Source: Pyxidicoccus parkwaysis
GTDB taxonomy: Bacteria > Myxococcota > Myxococcia > Myxococcales > Myxococcaceae
NCBI RefSeq assembly: GCF_017301735.1
Contig: NZ_CP071090.1
Coordinates: 3,090,001-3,154,000, forward strand
DNA: 64,000 nucleotides
Direction of reading: 5' to 3'
Below, piece by piece: positions 42,102 to 50,057 of the stretch. The notes under the pieces are model-generated. The model worked only from the letters and a program-made list of their open reading frames with translations. It was not told where the DNA came from and did no database searches. Made by a program: the position numbers and the translations under genes. The stretch's first letter is position 1; each line of letters begins with the position of its first letter.

Positions 42102-42524
42102 TCAGCGCCGCCCCCCGCTCCGGTGCGCCTTGATCCATTGCCGCGCTTCGTCGTCGTCCTTGACGAACTGCACGTCGAACCGCTTCTTGCCCGACAGCAG
42201 CATGGCCACCGTGAGCCCCTTGGCGGTGATGTGCTGGAGCAGACCACCCCCGACGTAGACCATGGCCTTGAACCAGTCCGAGCTGGCGTGCTTCGCCAGG
42301 AGCTGGCGGGCTTCCTGCGACAGACGCGGTTGGGGGAAGCCCGGCATCGGCGTCATCCTCACCACGCAGTACACGGGGCCGGTGGAGGTCATGTCGCGCA
42401 GGAGCTCCACCCACTTCTCGCCGTCCTCCTTCGTAATCCAGCCACGGACGATGGCCCAATGGATGTCGGGCGGCTCGAAGCGGAGCTGGTGGTTGCCGAC
42501 AATCCATTCGCCTGACTCGTCCAT
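42102..42524 (-). CDS. STAS/SpoIIAA-like small protein
   Basis: 140 residues without signal peptide. The layout matches SpoIIAA/STAS-like proteins: an N-terminal strand with IVGNHQLRFEPPD, helix DGEKWVELLRDM, a central strand PVYCVVRMTPMPG, an amphipathic helix (SQEARQLLAKH), WFKAMVYVGG and a final strand-helix with KKRFDVQFVKDDDEARQWI. This family usually occurs as single-domain proteins; partner-switching function is not implied. There is no adjacent anti-sigma factor of the RsbW type. Start taken at the ATG just upstream of DESGEW. Confidence 0.6.
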   Translation of the reverse strand: MDESGEWIVGNHQLRFEPPDIHWAIVRGWITKEDGEKWVELLRDMTSTGPVYCVVRMTPMPGFPQPRLSQEARQLLAKHASSDWFKAMVYVGGGLLQHITAKGLTVAMLLSGKKRFDVQFVKDDDEARQWIKAHRSGGRR

Positions 42525-42603
42525 CGCTGCCTCCGTTCCTTCTCGACGTCGGAGGCGCTGGTTTGTGATTTCGGAAGTCAGGAGGCGGTGCGCCGCGGGT
42601 GCT

Positions 42604-42930
42604 TCACGTCGTGGAGGCGCGGCCGACCTCGCGCGCGGCCTGCCGGTGCTGGGCGATGCGGTTGCGGGCCCACTCCGGCGCGAGATCCAACTCTTCGGGG
42701 AAGAAGAGGTCCTCGCCCAGCCCGTCCACGTGGACCTGGATGAGCGGGTCCTCGGGATACTGACTCGGCGGGTCGTCGTACACGAGCCCCACCACCACGC
42801 CCGTGCGTCCGAGGAAGCGCGGGCTGAGGGTGCCGTCCGCCGAGCGGCTCACGACCTTCACGGTCTCGCCCATCCGCACCGGCGCGCCGTCCACGTCACT
42901 GCAGATGATGAGAGAGGGGTCCTGGGTCAT
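42604..42930 (-). CDS. Small SH3-like protein, third gene of the ECF sigma operon
   Basis: 108 residues, ATG 42930 in an ATGA overlap with the NrsF-like stop. The protein is a compact beta fold with MGETVKVVSRSADG, RFLGRTGVVVGLVYD and PLIQVHVDGLGEDLFFPEEL, a pattern of SH3-like barrels such as nitrile-hydratase-beta C-domains. No membrane segment. Because it is the last gene of a translationally coupled sigma/anti-sigma unit, it may be a soluble component of the same response, but no function is known. Confidence 0.6.
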   Translation of the reverse strand: MTQDPSLIICSDVDGAPVRMGETVKVVSRSADGTLSPRFLGRTGVVVGLVYDDPPSQYPEDPLIQVHVDGLGEDLFFPEELDLAPEWARNRIAQHRQAAREVGRASTT

Positions 42931-43592
42931 GGCGCATAGGAACGGGGTTTGAGCGACTTGGAGATGACCAGCGACGCGACGACGATGAGCCCCCACGCCA
43001 GCAGGTGGTAGCCGGCGACATGCCGCCAGCCACGCTCGCACGCGAGCTCACCGAGAAACGCACCCGTCGTCCCCACCGCGAGACCCGCGCACAGGGCCCG
43101 CATCGGCTGGAACACCGCGGTGCGCAGCACGAGCAGCGCCACCACCAGCGGCACCGCGCCCACCGCGAGGTGGCTCGCCGTGCACACCCACTCGGGCACG
43201 TTGGAGACGGTGTGCGGCGTGTCCCGTGCCAGCACCAGCACGGCCGCCGTCAGCATGGACAGCACCACGCCCACGCGCCGCAACACGCGCCCGCGAGGTG
43301 ACAGCGCCCCCCACGCGCACACGCCGCACGTGCCCAACAGCAGCACGAGCAGGTGCGCACGGCTCAACAACAGGGCCCCCGAGGTGGCGCCCAGGGCCAG
43401 CATCACCACCGCCACCAGGAGTGACAGTCCACCCGAGGCCGCCACCACCCACGCCGCATGCGTGCGCCAGCTCCGCGCGGGCTTGCGCTGCGCCAGTTCT
43501 CCACGCGCCGCCGCGAGCACCCGCGAGGCCGCGGCCGTGTCGCCAGGCGGCTCCTCGTTGAGGAGCGAGTCGAGATCGAGGGGCGGGCTCAT
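42927..43592 (-). CDS. NrsF-like (DUF1109) membrane anti-sigma factor
   Basis: 221 residues with six predicted spans: AWVVAASGGLSLLVAVVML, HLLVLLLGTCGVCAWGAL, VVLSMLTAAVLVLA, LAVGAVPLVVALLVL, ALCAGLAVGTTGAFLGELAC and LLAWGLIVVASLVI. An N-terminal cytoplasmic segment (LDSLLNEEPPGD...) could bind the sigma factor. The fit to DUF1109/NrsF, a membrane anti-sigma family, is by topology and by the position directly downstream of an ECF sigma gene. ATGA overlaps join it to both neighbours (43589-43592 and 42927-42930), so all three are co-translated. Confidence 0.75.
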   Translation of the reverse strand: MSPPLDLDSLLNEEPPGDTAAASRVLAAARGELAQRKPARSWRTHAAWVVAASGGLSLLVAVVMLALGATSGALLLSRAHLLVLLLGTCGVCAWGALSPRGRVLRRVGVVLSMLTAAVLVLARDTPHTVSNVPEWVCTASHLAVGAVPLVVALLVLRTAVFQPMRALCAGLAVGTTGAFLGELACERGWRHVAGYHLLAWGLIVVASLVISKSLKPRSYAP

Positions 43593-44134
43593 CGCGCCTC
43601 CTCCAGCGAGCCCAGCAGCTCGCGCAGCCGCTCATAACCCCGGTGCGCCCGCAGGCGCGCCGCCCCCGCGCTGATGCCTCGCAGCGCGGCAATCTCCTCG
43701 AAGGACCAACCCTCCACCTTGCTGAGAATCACCGCCTCGCGGTGGTCCGGATGAAGCTGCTGGAGCGCGTCCAGCAGGTGCCGGCGCATGCTCGGGTCGC
43801 CGGACGGAGGTTGCACCGACGTGGGCGCGGACCTGTCCTGGTTCGAGGCAAACGCATCCACGTGGTGCTGGTGCCGCAGCGCGTCCCGCGCGGCGTTTGC
43901 CGCAATCGTCATCAGCCAGGGCAGGACGCGCGTGCCGCGCTCGTAGCGGCCCCGGGAGCGGATGACGGAGAGGAACGTTGCCTGCAAGAGGTCCTCCGCG
44001 AGCGGGCCGCTGCGCACCATGCGCGCGAGGAACCCCTGCACCCGGCCGGAGTGGCGCGAGAAGAGGACCTCGAATGCATCCTGAGCTCCGTCCTGGAACC
44101 GTTCCATCAGCTCTTCGTCCGTTGGACTCCCCAT
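43589..44134 (-). CDS. ECF-family RNA polymerase sigma factor
   Basis: 181 residues from ATG 44134; a GTG at 44137 is in frame, but GGGGAG is better spaced for the ATG. Region 2: FEVLFSRHSGRVQGFLARMV, AEDLLQATFLSVIRSRGRYE (region 2.2 core-binding) and VLPWLMTIAANAARDALR (2.3-2.4). Region 4: LHPDHREAVILSKVEGWSFEEIAALRGISAGAARLRAHRGYERLR. The ~40-residue linker is typical for sigma-70 group 4. It probably directs transcription of its own operon through the GAAAC...CGTA element upstream, with activity held by the downstream membrane protein. Confidence 0.92.
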   Translation of the reverse strand: MGSPTDEELMERFQDGAQDAFEVLFSRHSGRVQGFLARMVRSGPLAEDLLQATFLSVIRSRGRYERGTRVLPWLMTIAANAARDALRHQHHVDAFASNQDRSAPTSVQPPSGDPSMRRHLLDALQQLHPDHREAVILSKVEGWSFEEIAALRGISAGAARLRAHRGYERLRELLGSLEEAR

Positions 44135-44148
44135 CACCCGACTCCCCG

Positions 44149-44173
44149 TACGGGACAGCCCGAAAAATGTTTC
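44149..44173 (-). promoter_or_regulatory. Candidate ECF-sigma promoter (autoregulatory)
   Basis: On the minus strand GAAAC (complement of 44169-44173) is separated by 16 bases from CGTA (complement of 44149-44152), the classical spacing and sequence of ECF promoters, 15 bases upstream of the sigma start. Confidence 0.6.
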
Positions 44174-44288
44174 AGGAGGTCCACGCCGCCCTCCACGGCT
44201 CGCGCCAATTCGGCGGAAACACGGAGGGATTCAGGGAACGGTGCCCCTCCAGGTCGGAGGGCGGACGAGCGGCCTCGCGGGGCGGAGC

Positions 44289-45473
44289 CTACCCGGGGAG
44301 CAACACAATCCGTGCGATTTCCGACGGCGCCCCCACCCGCATGGGCGGGCCCACGAAGCCGCAGCCCCGACTGACGTACAGCTGCGAGTTCTCCGTCCGG
44401 CTCAGCCCCGCGTCACGGTTGCCCCAGACGAGGCTGGCCACCACGGTGCCGGGGAACAACTGCCCGCCGTGGGTGTGCCCCGAAATCTGGAGCCCCACGC
44501 CGCGTTTGGCCACCTCGTCGAAGTTGGAGGGCTGGTGCGCCAGCAGCACCGACGCGCGGTCCGGCCGCACGTCGCGCAGCGCCGCGTCCAGGTCGTACCC
44601 GGGCTCGCCGAGCCGGGACGCGCTCCAGTCATCCACGCCCGCGAGCTGGAAGGACGCCGCGCCATCTCCAATCACCACCGAGCGGTTGCGCAGCACCTGG
44701 ATGCCGAGGCTCTTCACGTAGGCCACCCACTCATCCGCGCCCGAGTAGTAGTCGTGGTTGCCGGTGACGAAGAACGCCCCGTGCCGCGCCCGCAGCGCGC
44801 CGAAGCCCGAGACGAAGGGGCTCAGCGCTTCGACGGAGCCGTCCACGAGGTCGCCCGTAATCGCGATGAGGTCCGGCTTCAGCGCGTTGGTGCGCGACAC
44901 CAATTCATCCACGAAGCGGCGCTGCAGCACGCCGCCGATGTGGATGTCCGTGAGCTGCACCAGCGTGAAGCCCTCCAGTGCCTTGGGCAGCCCGGGCAGC
45001 CGCACGGGGATGTCCCGCACATCCGGCGGATGGAAGGCACGCCAGGTGCCGTGGACGGTCACCGCCGTGCCCGCGAGGCCCGCGCCCAGCGCCAGCCCGC
45101 GACTCAGCAGTACCCGCCGCTCCGGGGACTCGGGCTCGGAGGGTGCCGGTGCCTTGCGCCGCGCCCGCCACCGGGCCAGCGCGCGCAGTCCGTCCGCCGC
45201 GAGGGTGAAGGTGAGCAGGTAGATGACGAGCCCCATCCACAGGAGGAAGGCGATGCTCATCCCACGGAGCGCGTTCGACGGGAGGACGGCCCCCAGGGCC
45301 CGCACGCTCAGCGCTCCGGCGAAGCCCACCGCCAGGAGCACCTGCGCCGCGCGGCGGACGCCCCGGCGCTCCGTCACGTCGTGGACCAGCCGGCGGTAGA
45401 GGTACACGTGCCCCGCCGTGAACAGCAGGAGCACCGGAATGAAGAACAGGAGGAGGTTGACCCAGCGTGGCAT
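44289..45473 (-). CDS. Membrane-anchored calcineurin-like metallophosphoesterase
   Basis: 394 residues, ATG 45473 with CAGGAG seven bases upstream (ATG 45488 is an alternative). The first ~115 residues contain four hydrophobic segments (NLLLFFIPVLLLFTAGHVYLY, VLLAVGFAGALSV, MSIAFLLWMGLVIYLLTF and a final one after a basic loop), then a Gly/Ala segment. The metallophosphoesterase core begins LVQLTDIHIGG (D and H), then AITGDLVDG (GD), FFVTGNHDYYSG (GNHD) and SGHTHGGQL (GHxH), complete for a dinuclear metal site. This YkuE/YaeI-type architecture is known for phospholipid-linked phosphodiesterases. Activity is inferred; substrate unknown. Confidence 0.88.
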   Translation of the reverse strand: MPRWVNLLLFFIPVLLLFTAGHVYLYRRLVHDVTERRGVRRAAQVLLAVGFAGALSVRALGAVLPSNALRGMSIAFLLWMGLVIYLLTFTLAADGLRALARWRARRKAPAPSEPESPERRVLLSRGLALGAGLAGTAVTVHGTWRAFHPPDVRDIPVRLPGLPKALEGFTLVQLTDIHIGGVLQRRFVDELVSRTNALKPDLIAITGDLVDGSVEALSPFVSGFGALRARHGAFFVTGNHDYYSGADEWVAYVKSLGIQVLRNRSVVIGDGAASFQLAGVDDWSASRLGEPGYDLDAALRDVRPDRASVLLAHQPSNFDEVAKRGVGLQISGHTHGGQLFPGTVVASLVWGNRDAGLSRTENSQLYVSRGCGFVGPPMRVGAPSEIARIVLLPG

Positions 45474-45629
45474 CGCGGGCTCCTGCATAACGGACGTCTG
45501 CCCGGAGCGCCCCTGTATTCCGGGGTGGCAGGCGAGCACGGAACACAGCCCTTCCGCCCGGTGCCGGGGCGGGGCAGGCTCCTCCCATACGCGAGGTCGA
45601 CTTCCGGCCCGTCCGTTGCCGAGGACTCC

Positions 45630-46100
45630 ATGTTCCGTTCGTTGCTGCTGTGTGCCGTGCTCGTCCCGCTGTTCGGGTGTGGAGATGATGCCCAGGTGAG
45701 TCCGGACTCGGGTGACCCCACCAAGGTGACGTACGCGGACTCGCTGAACGTGGACCTGGCGTCGATGACGCTCCTGCCGAGCGGCGTCTACGTCCACGAT
45801 GACCCGGTGGGCACGGGGACGGAGGCGGTGTCCCTGAAGCGGGTGCAGGTGCACTACACGGGCTATCTGCCGGACGGCTCCAGGTTCGACACCAGCCGCG
45901 GCGGTGCCCCCATCTCCTTCAACCTGGGAGCAGGCGAGGTCATCAAGGGCTGGGACGAGGGCATCGTCGGGATGAAGGTCGGCGGCTCGCGGCGGCTCAT
46001 CATCCCCGCGTCGCTCGCCTACGGTGAGGATGGGGTGCCCGGCGTCATTCCCCCGTACTCGGTGCTCATCTTCGACACGGAATTGATGTACGTGCGCTGA
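45630..46100 (+). CDS. FKBP-type peptidyl-prolyl isomerase lipoprotein
   Basis: 156 residues, ATG 45630 with GAGG six bases upstream. The signal ends in lipobox LFGC (residue 17), so the enzyme is lipid-anchored in the periplasm or on the outer membrane. Residues ~60-156 are a complete FKBP domain: VQVHYTGYLPDGSRFDTS, ISFNLGAGEVIKGWDEGIVGMKVGGSRRLIIPASLAYGEDG, IPPYSVLIFDTELM. Active-site residues of the family (Tyr, Phe/Asp, Val-Ile, Trp, Tyr) are visible. It assists folding of exported proteins by cis-trans isomerisation of prolyl bonds. Confidence 0.92.
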   Translation: MFRSLLLCAVLVPLFGCGDDAQVSPDSGDPTKVTYADSLNVDLASMTLLPSGVYVHDDPVGTGTEAVSLKRVQVHYTGYLPDGSRFDTSRGGAPISFNLGAGEVIKGWDEGIVGMKVGGSRRLIIPASLAYGEDGVPGVIPPYSVLIFDTELMYVR

Positions 46101-46267
46101 GGGGCGGCAGGCGGGCGTCCACGCGCCGACACCTCCGTCCGTGTCGCGGGTTCGGGCGGCGTGTCACGGTGATATAGCCTCGGCTTGTCTTCCGGGGCGT
46201 CAGGGCCGGGCACCTCCCGGTCCCTGAAACACGATTTCAAAACATCCCGGAATCGGGGGGACGTGAG

Positions 46268-47470
46268 ATGGAACGGTCCGAGGCGGAGATGCTCAACGAA
46301 GGCGGCGCGCGTGCCGGTGCGGTGGGCGAGGGTGCCTTCCAGGCGCTCCAGGCGCTGATGATGCTCGCCGAGCCGGACCGGGCGGCACAGCTCTACGAGG
46401 AGCTGGGCTCCGCGCAGCGCGAGCGGCTCCAGAAGGAAGCCGCGCAGGCCCCCGTCCAGGAACGCCAGCGGCTGGCGGAGGTGATGCGGCAGGCGCGCGA
46501 CTTCTCCGGCGCCGCGCGGATGCTCGACGGCTGCGGCGTGGAAGGCCTCGTCGCGGACCTCTACGTCCAGGGTGGCCAGTACGTGGAAGCGGCGGAGGCG
46601 TACCTGCGCGCCGGCCAGGCGGAGCGCGCGGCGGCGGCCTTCGAGCGAGGCGGCGCGCTGGAGCGGGCGCTGGAAGTCTACCGCGGCCTGGGCGCGCGCG
46701 AGCCGATGGCGCAGTGCCTGGTCCGCCTCGGGCGCCCCTATGAGGCGGCCGCCATCTACCGCGACCTGGGCCAGTCCCACGCGGAGGTGGAGGCGCTGGG
46801 CAGCGTGCCCGCCGGAGACCCGCGCCACCTCGAGTCCGTGCTGCGCATGTGCAAGCTGCTGGACGGCGAGGGCTTCACGCGGCGGGCGCTGGCGCTCTTG
46901 GCGGACACCATGCGCGGCTCGGATGCGGCGCGCGCGGACCCGGCGCTGGCGACGGAGAAGGCGCGCCTGTTGCGCCGCATGGGCATGGAGGCGGAGGCCG
47001 AGGCCGTCATCGCGCGGCTCCCCGCGAGCGCGTCGGCGCCGGAGGCCAACGGCTATGGCTACCTGAAGGCCATCCCCATCTTCGGCGAGCTGTCGCTGGA
47101 GGACATGAAGGACCTCTACCGAGTGGCGCGGCAGGTGCTCATCCCCGCGGGCGCGGTGCTGCTGGAGAAGGGCGCGCAGGGCGTGGGCCTCTTCGTGCTG
47201 CTGGAGGGCACGGTGGACGTCCACAGCGGCGCGGAGTCGGACGCGCGGCGCCTCAACACGCTGGGGCCCGGCGCGTACCTCGGCGAGATTTCCCTGGTGC
47301 AGGACGCCCCCGTGTCCGCGCAGGTGAAGGCGCGCACGGCGGTGCGGGCGCTGCGCATCACCCGCGCGGGCTTCCAGCACTACCTGGACACCCACGAAGC
47401 CGCCGCGCTGCGCATCTTCCGGTTGTTCACCCAGAATCTGGCCGCGCGCGTGCGTGCGCTGAGCGCGTAA
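46268..47470 (+). CDS. TPR-like protein with C-terminal cyclic-nucleotide-binding domain
   Basis: 400 residues with a GGGGGA ribosome site. Residues ~40-245 are helical repeats with TPR character (AEPDRAAQLYEELG, GQYVEAAEAYLRAGQAERAAAAFERG, LERALEVYRGLG, PYEAAAIYRDLGQ). Residues ~265-385 form a cyclic-nucleotide-binding fold: IPIFGELSLEDMKDLYRVA, VLIPAGAVLLEKGAQGVGLFVLLEGTVDV, GPGAYLGEISLVQDAPVSAQVKARTAVRALRI. The phosphate-binding cassette YLGEISLVQDAPVSAQV follows the family form, but the usual Arg of RxA is replaced by SA, so nucleotide binding may differ. No DNA-binding domain. It probably couples a second-messenger signal to a protein-interaction scaffold. Confidence 0.85.
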   Translation: MERSEAEMLNEGGARAGAVGEGAFQALQALMMLAEPDRAAQLYEELGSAQRERLQKEAAQAPVQERQRLAEVMRQARDFSGAARMLDGCGVEGLVADLYVQGGQYVEAAEAYLRAGQAERAAAAFERGGALERALEVYRGLGAREPMAQCLVRLGRPYEAAAIYRDLGQSHAEVEALGSVPAGDPRHLESVLRMCKLLDGEGFTRRALALLADTMRGSDAARADPALATEKARLLRRMGMEAEAEAVIARLPASASAPEANGYGYLKAIPIFGELSLEDMKDLYRVARQVLIPAGAVLLEKGAQGVGLFVLLEGTVDVHSGAESDARRLNTLGPGAYLGEISLVQDAPVSAQVKARTAVRALRITRAGFQHYLDTHEAAALRIFRLFTQNLAARVRALSA

Positions 47471-47502
47471 GCGCCTGAATAAAGACAGACAGGGCCCCCG
47501 GG

Positions 47503-47531
47503 TTGACAAGGCCGCCCGGGTGCTTTATCTC
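47503..47531 (+). promoter_or_regulatory. Sigma-70-type promoter upstream of the EF-G leader ORF
   Basis: TTGACA (47503-47508), 17 bases, then TATCTC (47526-47531). Transcription would begin near 47537-47540, placing the next ATG (47541) at or within a few bases of the 5' end. Confidence 0.6.
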
Positions 47532-47540
47532 ATCTGCATC

Positions 47541-47642
47541 ATGAGGCCCGTTTCCAACATCGCCCTGCTGAGTGCGCGCACGTTCGCGCCGGCGGCAGAC
47601 GTGTGCCTCGCCCCCCGCAACGAGGTTCTGCTCGACATTTGA
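47541..47642 (+). CDS. 33-codon upstream ORF before the EF-G gene (putative leader peptide)
   Basis: ATG 47541 to TGA 47640-47642 encodes a 33-residue peptide beginning MRPVSNIALLSARTF and ending EVLLDI. No Shine-Dalgarno is visible; because the promoter at 47503 would start transcription almost at the ATG, it may be translated leaderless. It lies 250 nt before the EF-G start. Whether the peptide itself matters or only its translation is unknown; it could also be a chance ORF, but the absence of other features and its position favour a leader. Confidence 0.45.
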   Translation: MRPVSNIALLSARTFAPAADVCLAPRNEVLLDI

Positions 47643-47891
47643 GCTGGCGGACCGGTGTGCTCCGGCCCGCGGGTTGACTGGTTCCCGCGTGCCTTGAGTC
47701 CCGGCTCCGCCCGTGCGCTGTCGGTGCCCTCGTGTGTCCTCACGCGTCCCGGAGCGGGCCCTTCGTGCCCCTCCGGCGTGTCTCGCGTGCGTGTCCCCGT
47801 GGCGCGCTGACGCCCTCCCTTCAATTCCAACCAGCCGTCTGTCTTTCGCCACCCGCGCGGCCTCTCGGCCCGACGGCAATGGGAGTCTTTT
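47643..47891 (+). other. Structured 5' leader of the EF-G gene
   Basis: The 249-base stretch between the leader ORF and ATG 47892 contains two hairpins: CGG-A-CCGG/CCGG-C-CCG (47648-47669), immediately after the leader stop, and CCGGAG...GGGC/GCCC...CTCCGG (47749-47776, one bulge). Its Pyr-rich 3' part carries no obvious gene; GGGAG at 47881-47885 is the ribosome site of EF-G. Confidence 0.4.
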
Positions 47892-49994
47892 ATGTCTCGC
47901 AATACTCGCATCGAGCGGTACCGCAACATCGGCATCATGGCGCACATCGACGCGGGCAAGACGACGCTCACCGAGCGCGTCCTGTTCTTCACCGGCCGCA
48001 TCCACTCCACGGGTGAGGTGCACGACGGCTCCACGGAGATGGACTGGATGCCGGAGGAGAAGAAGCGCGGCATCACGATTACGTCCGCGGCCACCACCGC
48101 GTACTGGAAGCCCGTGCACGGGACGGCGGCGGGTGTGCCCCACCGCATCAACATCCTGGACACGCCGGGACACGTGGACTTCACCATCGAGGTGGAGCGC
48201 AGCTTGCGCGTGCTCGACGGCGCGGTGGCGGTGTTCGACTCCAGCCAGGGCGTGGAGCCCCAGTCGGAAGCGGTGTGGCGTCAGGCGGACAAGTACCGCG
48301 TGCCGCGCATCGCCTTCCTCAACAAGATGGACAAGGTGGGCGCGGACTTCGCCATGAGCATCGCGTCCATGGAGGAGCGGCTCGGCGCGCGTCCGGTGGC
48401 CGTGCAGCTTCCCATCGGCGAGGGCTCGGAGTTCCGCGGTCTCGTGGACCTGGTGCGCATGGTGGCCGTCTTCTTCGACGGCGAAGACGGCGAGTACCGC
48501 GAGGAGCCCCTCACGGCGGAGTTGCGTGAGTTGGCGGAGGTGTACCGGCAGCGCCTCATCGAGGCGGCCGCGGACGTGGATGCGACGGTGCTGGAGAAGT
48601 TCGTGGAAGGGCGGTTGGAAGAGGTGACGGCGGAGGACCTGGAGCGCGCGCTGCGCTCGGGCACCCTCACGCGGACGCTGGTGCCCGTGCTGGGCGGGTC
48701 CGCCTTCAAGAAAAAGGGAGTGCAGATGTTGCTGGATGCCATCGTCAACTACCTCCCCGCGCCGTCGGACCTGGCCGCCGTCGAGGGCTGTGTCCCCGGC
48801 ACGCAGGAGCGCGTGTCCCGACCGGCGTCGGACGCGGGTCCCCCGGCGGCCCTGGTGTTCAAGCTGATGAACGACAAGGCCGTGGGCGGCATCGTCTTCC
48901 TGCGCGTGTACTCGGGCACGCTGCGCGCGGGCACCGTCCTGCTCAACCCCGCCACGGGGAAGCGGGAGCGGATTGGACGGCTCATGTTCATGCATGCCAA
49001 CCGCCGCGAGGAGGTGGCGGAGGTACACGCGGGAGACATCTGCGCGGCGCTCGGCCTCAAGGGCGTGCGCACGGGCGACACGCTGACGGACCCGGAGGCT
49101 CCGGTGGTGCTGGAGTCGCTGGGCGTCATGGAGCCCGTGGTGCAGCTCGCCGTGGAGGCGCGCTCGCCCGCGGAGCTGACGAAGCTGGAAGAAGGCCTGC
49201 ACCGGCTGGCGGCGGAGGACCCGTCGCTGCGCGTGGGCGTGGACCCGGAGAGCGGCCAGGTGCTGCTGTCCGGCATGGGTGAGCTTCACCTGGAGGTGGT
49301 CGTGTCACGGTTGCTGACGGAGTACGGCGTGGAGGCGCGCGTGGGACAGCCGAAGGTGGCGTACCGCGACACGCTCCGGCGCCAGGTGCGCCAGGAGTAC
49401 CGCCACGTCCGCCAGTCCGGCGGGCCCGGGCAGTACGCGGTGGTGGTGCTGGACGTGGGTCCGGCGCCGCGAGGGGCGGGGCTCGTCTTCGTGGACGACA
49501 CCCGCGGTGGCCGCATTCCCAAGGAGCTGATCCCCGCCATCGAAAAGGGCGTGGCCGGCGCCATGGGGAAGGGCGTGCGGGATGGGGTGCCGCTGGTGGA
49601 CGTGGAGGTGCGGCTGGTGGATGGCGACACGCACGTGAAGGACTCCACGCCGCAGGCGTTCGCGGTGGCTGGCTCGCTGGCGTTGCAGGAGGCGGCACGG
49701 AGCGCGGGCGTGCTGGGGCTGGAGCCGGTGATGGACGTGGAGGTGACGACGCCCGAGGAGTACCTGGGCGACGTGCTCGGGGACCTGTCCGCGCGGCGCG
49801 GGCGGGTGCTGGGGATGGAGGCGCGAGGCAACGCGCGGGTGGTCTCCGCGCGCGTGCCGATGGCCAGCCTCTTCGGCTACGTGAACAGCCTGCGCGGCCG
49901 CACGCAGGGACGGGCCCAGGCCAGCATGCGCCTGGGCGCGTACGAGCCGGTGCCGGAGTCGCTCCAGACGGCGCAGGCCGAAGCGCGCGTGTGA
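47892..49994 (+). CDS. fusA: Elongation factor G (EF-G), probable second copy
   Basis: 700 residues, standard length. GTPase motifs: G1 [10 protein letters not shown]2 [12 protein letters not shown]3 DTPGHVDF, G4 [10 protein letters not shown], and all EF-G domains including [11 protein letters not shown] in domain III and a domain IV with [17 protein letters not shown] and GHVDF-type contacts. It translocates peptidyl-tRNA, and may also act in ribosome recycling. Differences from the usual bacterial FusA (for example [12 protein letters not shown], and substitutions in the IV/V region) and the stand-alone position without rpsL, rpsG or tuf suggest a paralogue rather than the str-operon gene. 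The gene has its own promoter and leader. Confidence 0.9.
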   Translation: MSRNTRIERYRNIGIMAHIDAGKTTLTERVLFFTGRIHSTGEVHDGSTEMDWMPEEKKRGITITSAATTAYWKPVHGTAAGVPHRINILDTPGHVDFTIEVERSLRVLDGAVAVFDSSQGVEPQSEAVWRQADKYRVPRIAFLNKMDKVGADFAMSIASMEERLGARPVAVQLPIGEGSEFRGLVDLVRMVAVFFDGEDGEYREEPLTAELRELAEVYRQRLIEAAADVDATVLEKFVEGRLEEVTAEDLERALRSGTLTRTLVPVLGGSAFKKKGVQMLLDAIVNYLPAPSDLAAVEGCVPGTQERVSRPASDAGPPAALVFKLMNDKAVGGIVFLRVYSGTLRAGTVLLNPATGKRERIGRLMFMHANRREEVAEVHAGDICAALGLKGVRTGDTLTDPEAPVVLESLGVMEPVVQLAVEARSPAELTKLEEGLHRLAAEDPSLRVGVDPESGQVLLSGMGELHLEVVVSRLLTEYGVEARVGQPKVAYRDTLRRQVRQEYRHVRQSGGPGQYAVVVLDVGPAPRGAGLVFVDDTRGGRIPKELIPAIEKGVAGAMGKGVRDGVPLVDVEVRLVDGDTHVKDSTPQAFAVAGSLALQEAARSAGVLGLEPVMDVEVTTPEEYLGDVLGDLSARRGRVLGMEARGNARVVSARVPMASLFGYVNSLRGRTQGRAQASMRLGAYEPVPESLQTAQAEARV

Positions 49995-50009
49995 CGTGAG
50001 GTGAGGGGA

Positions 50010-50044
50010 GGGCCCCGGGATTCGAGTGATGAATCCTGGGGCCC
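50010..50044. terminator. Strong bidirectional terminator after EF-G
   Basis: GGGCCCCGGGATTC (50010-50023) and GAATCCTGGGGCCC (50031-50044) form a 14-bp stem with one G-T pair and a 7-base loop, 15 nt after the EF-G stop and 13 nt before the end of the convergent gene at 50058. Confidence 0.8.
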
Positions 50045-50057
50045 TCTTCGTTCCACG

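Noticed and set aside
47427..49289. A 620-codon minus-strand frame opposite the EF-G gene and its leader.
   Set aside because: Arg/His/Ala-rich antisense sequence; the sense strand is unambiguous EF-G.
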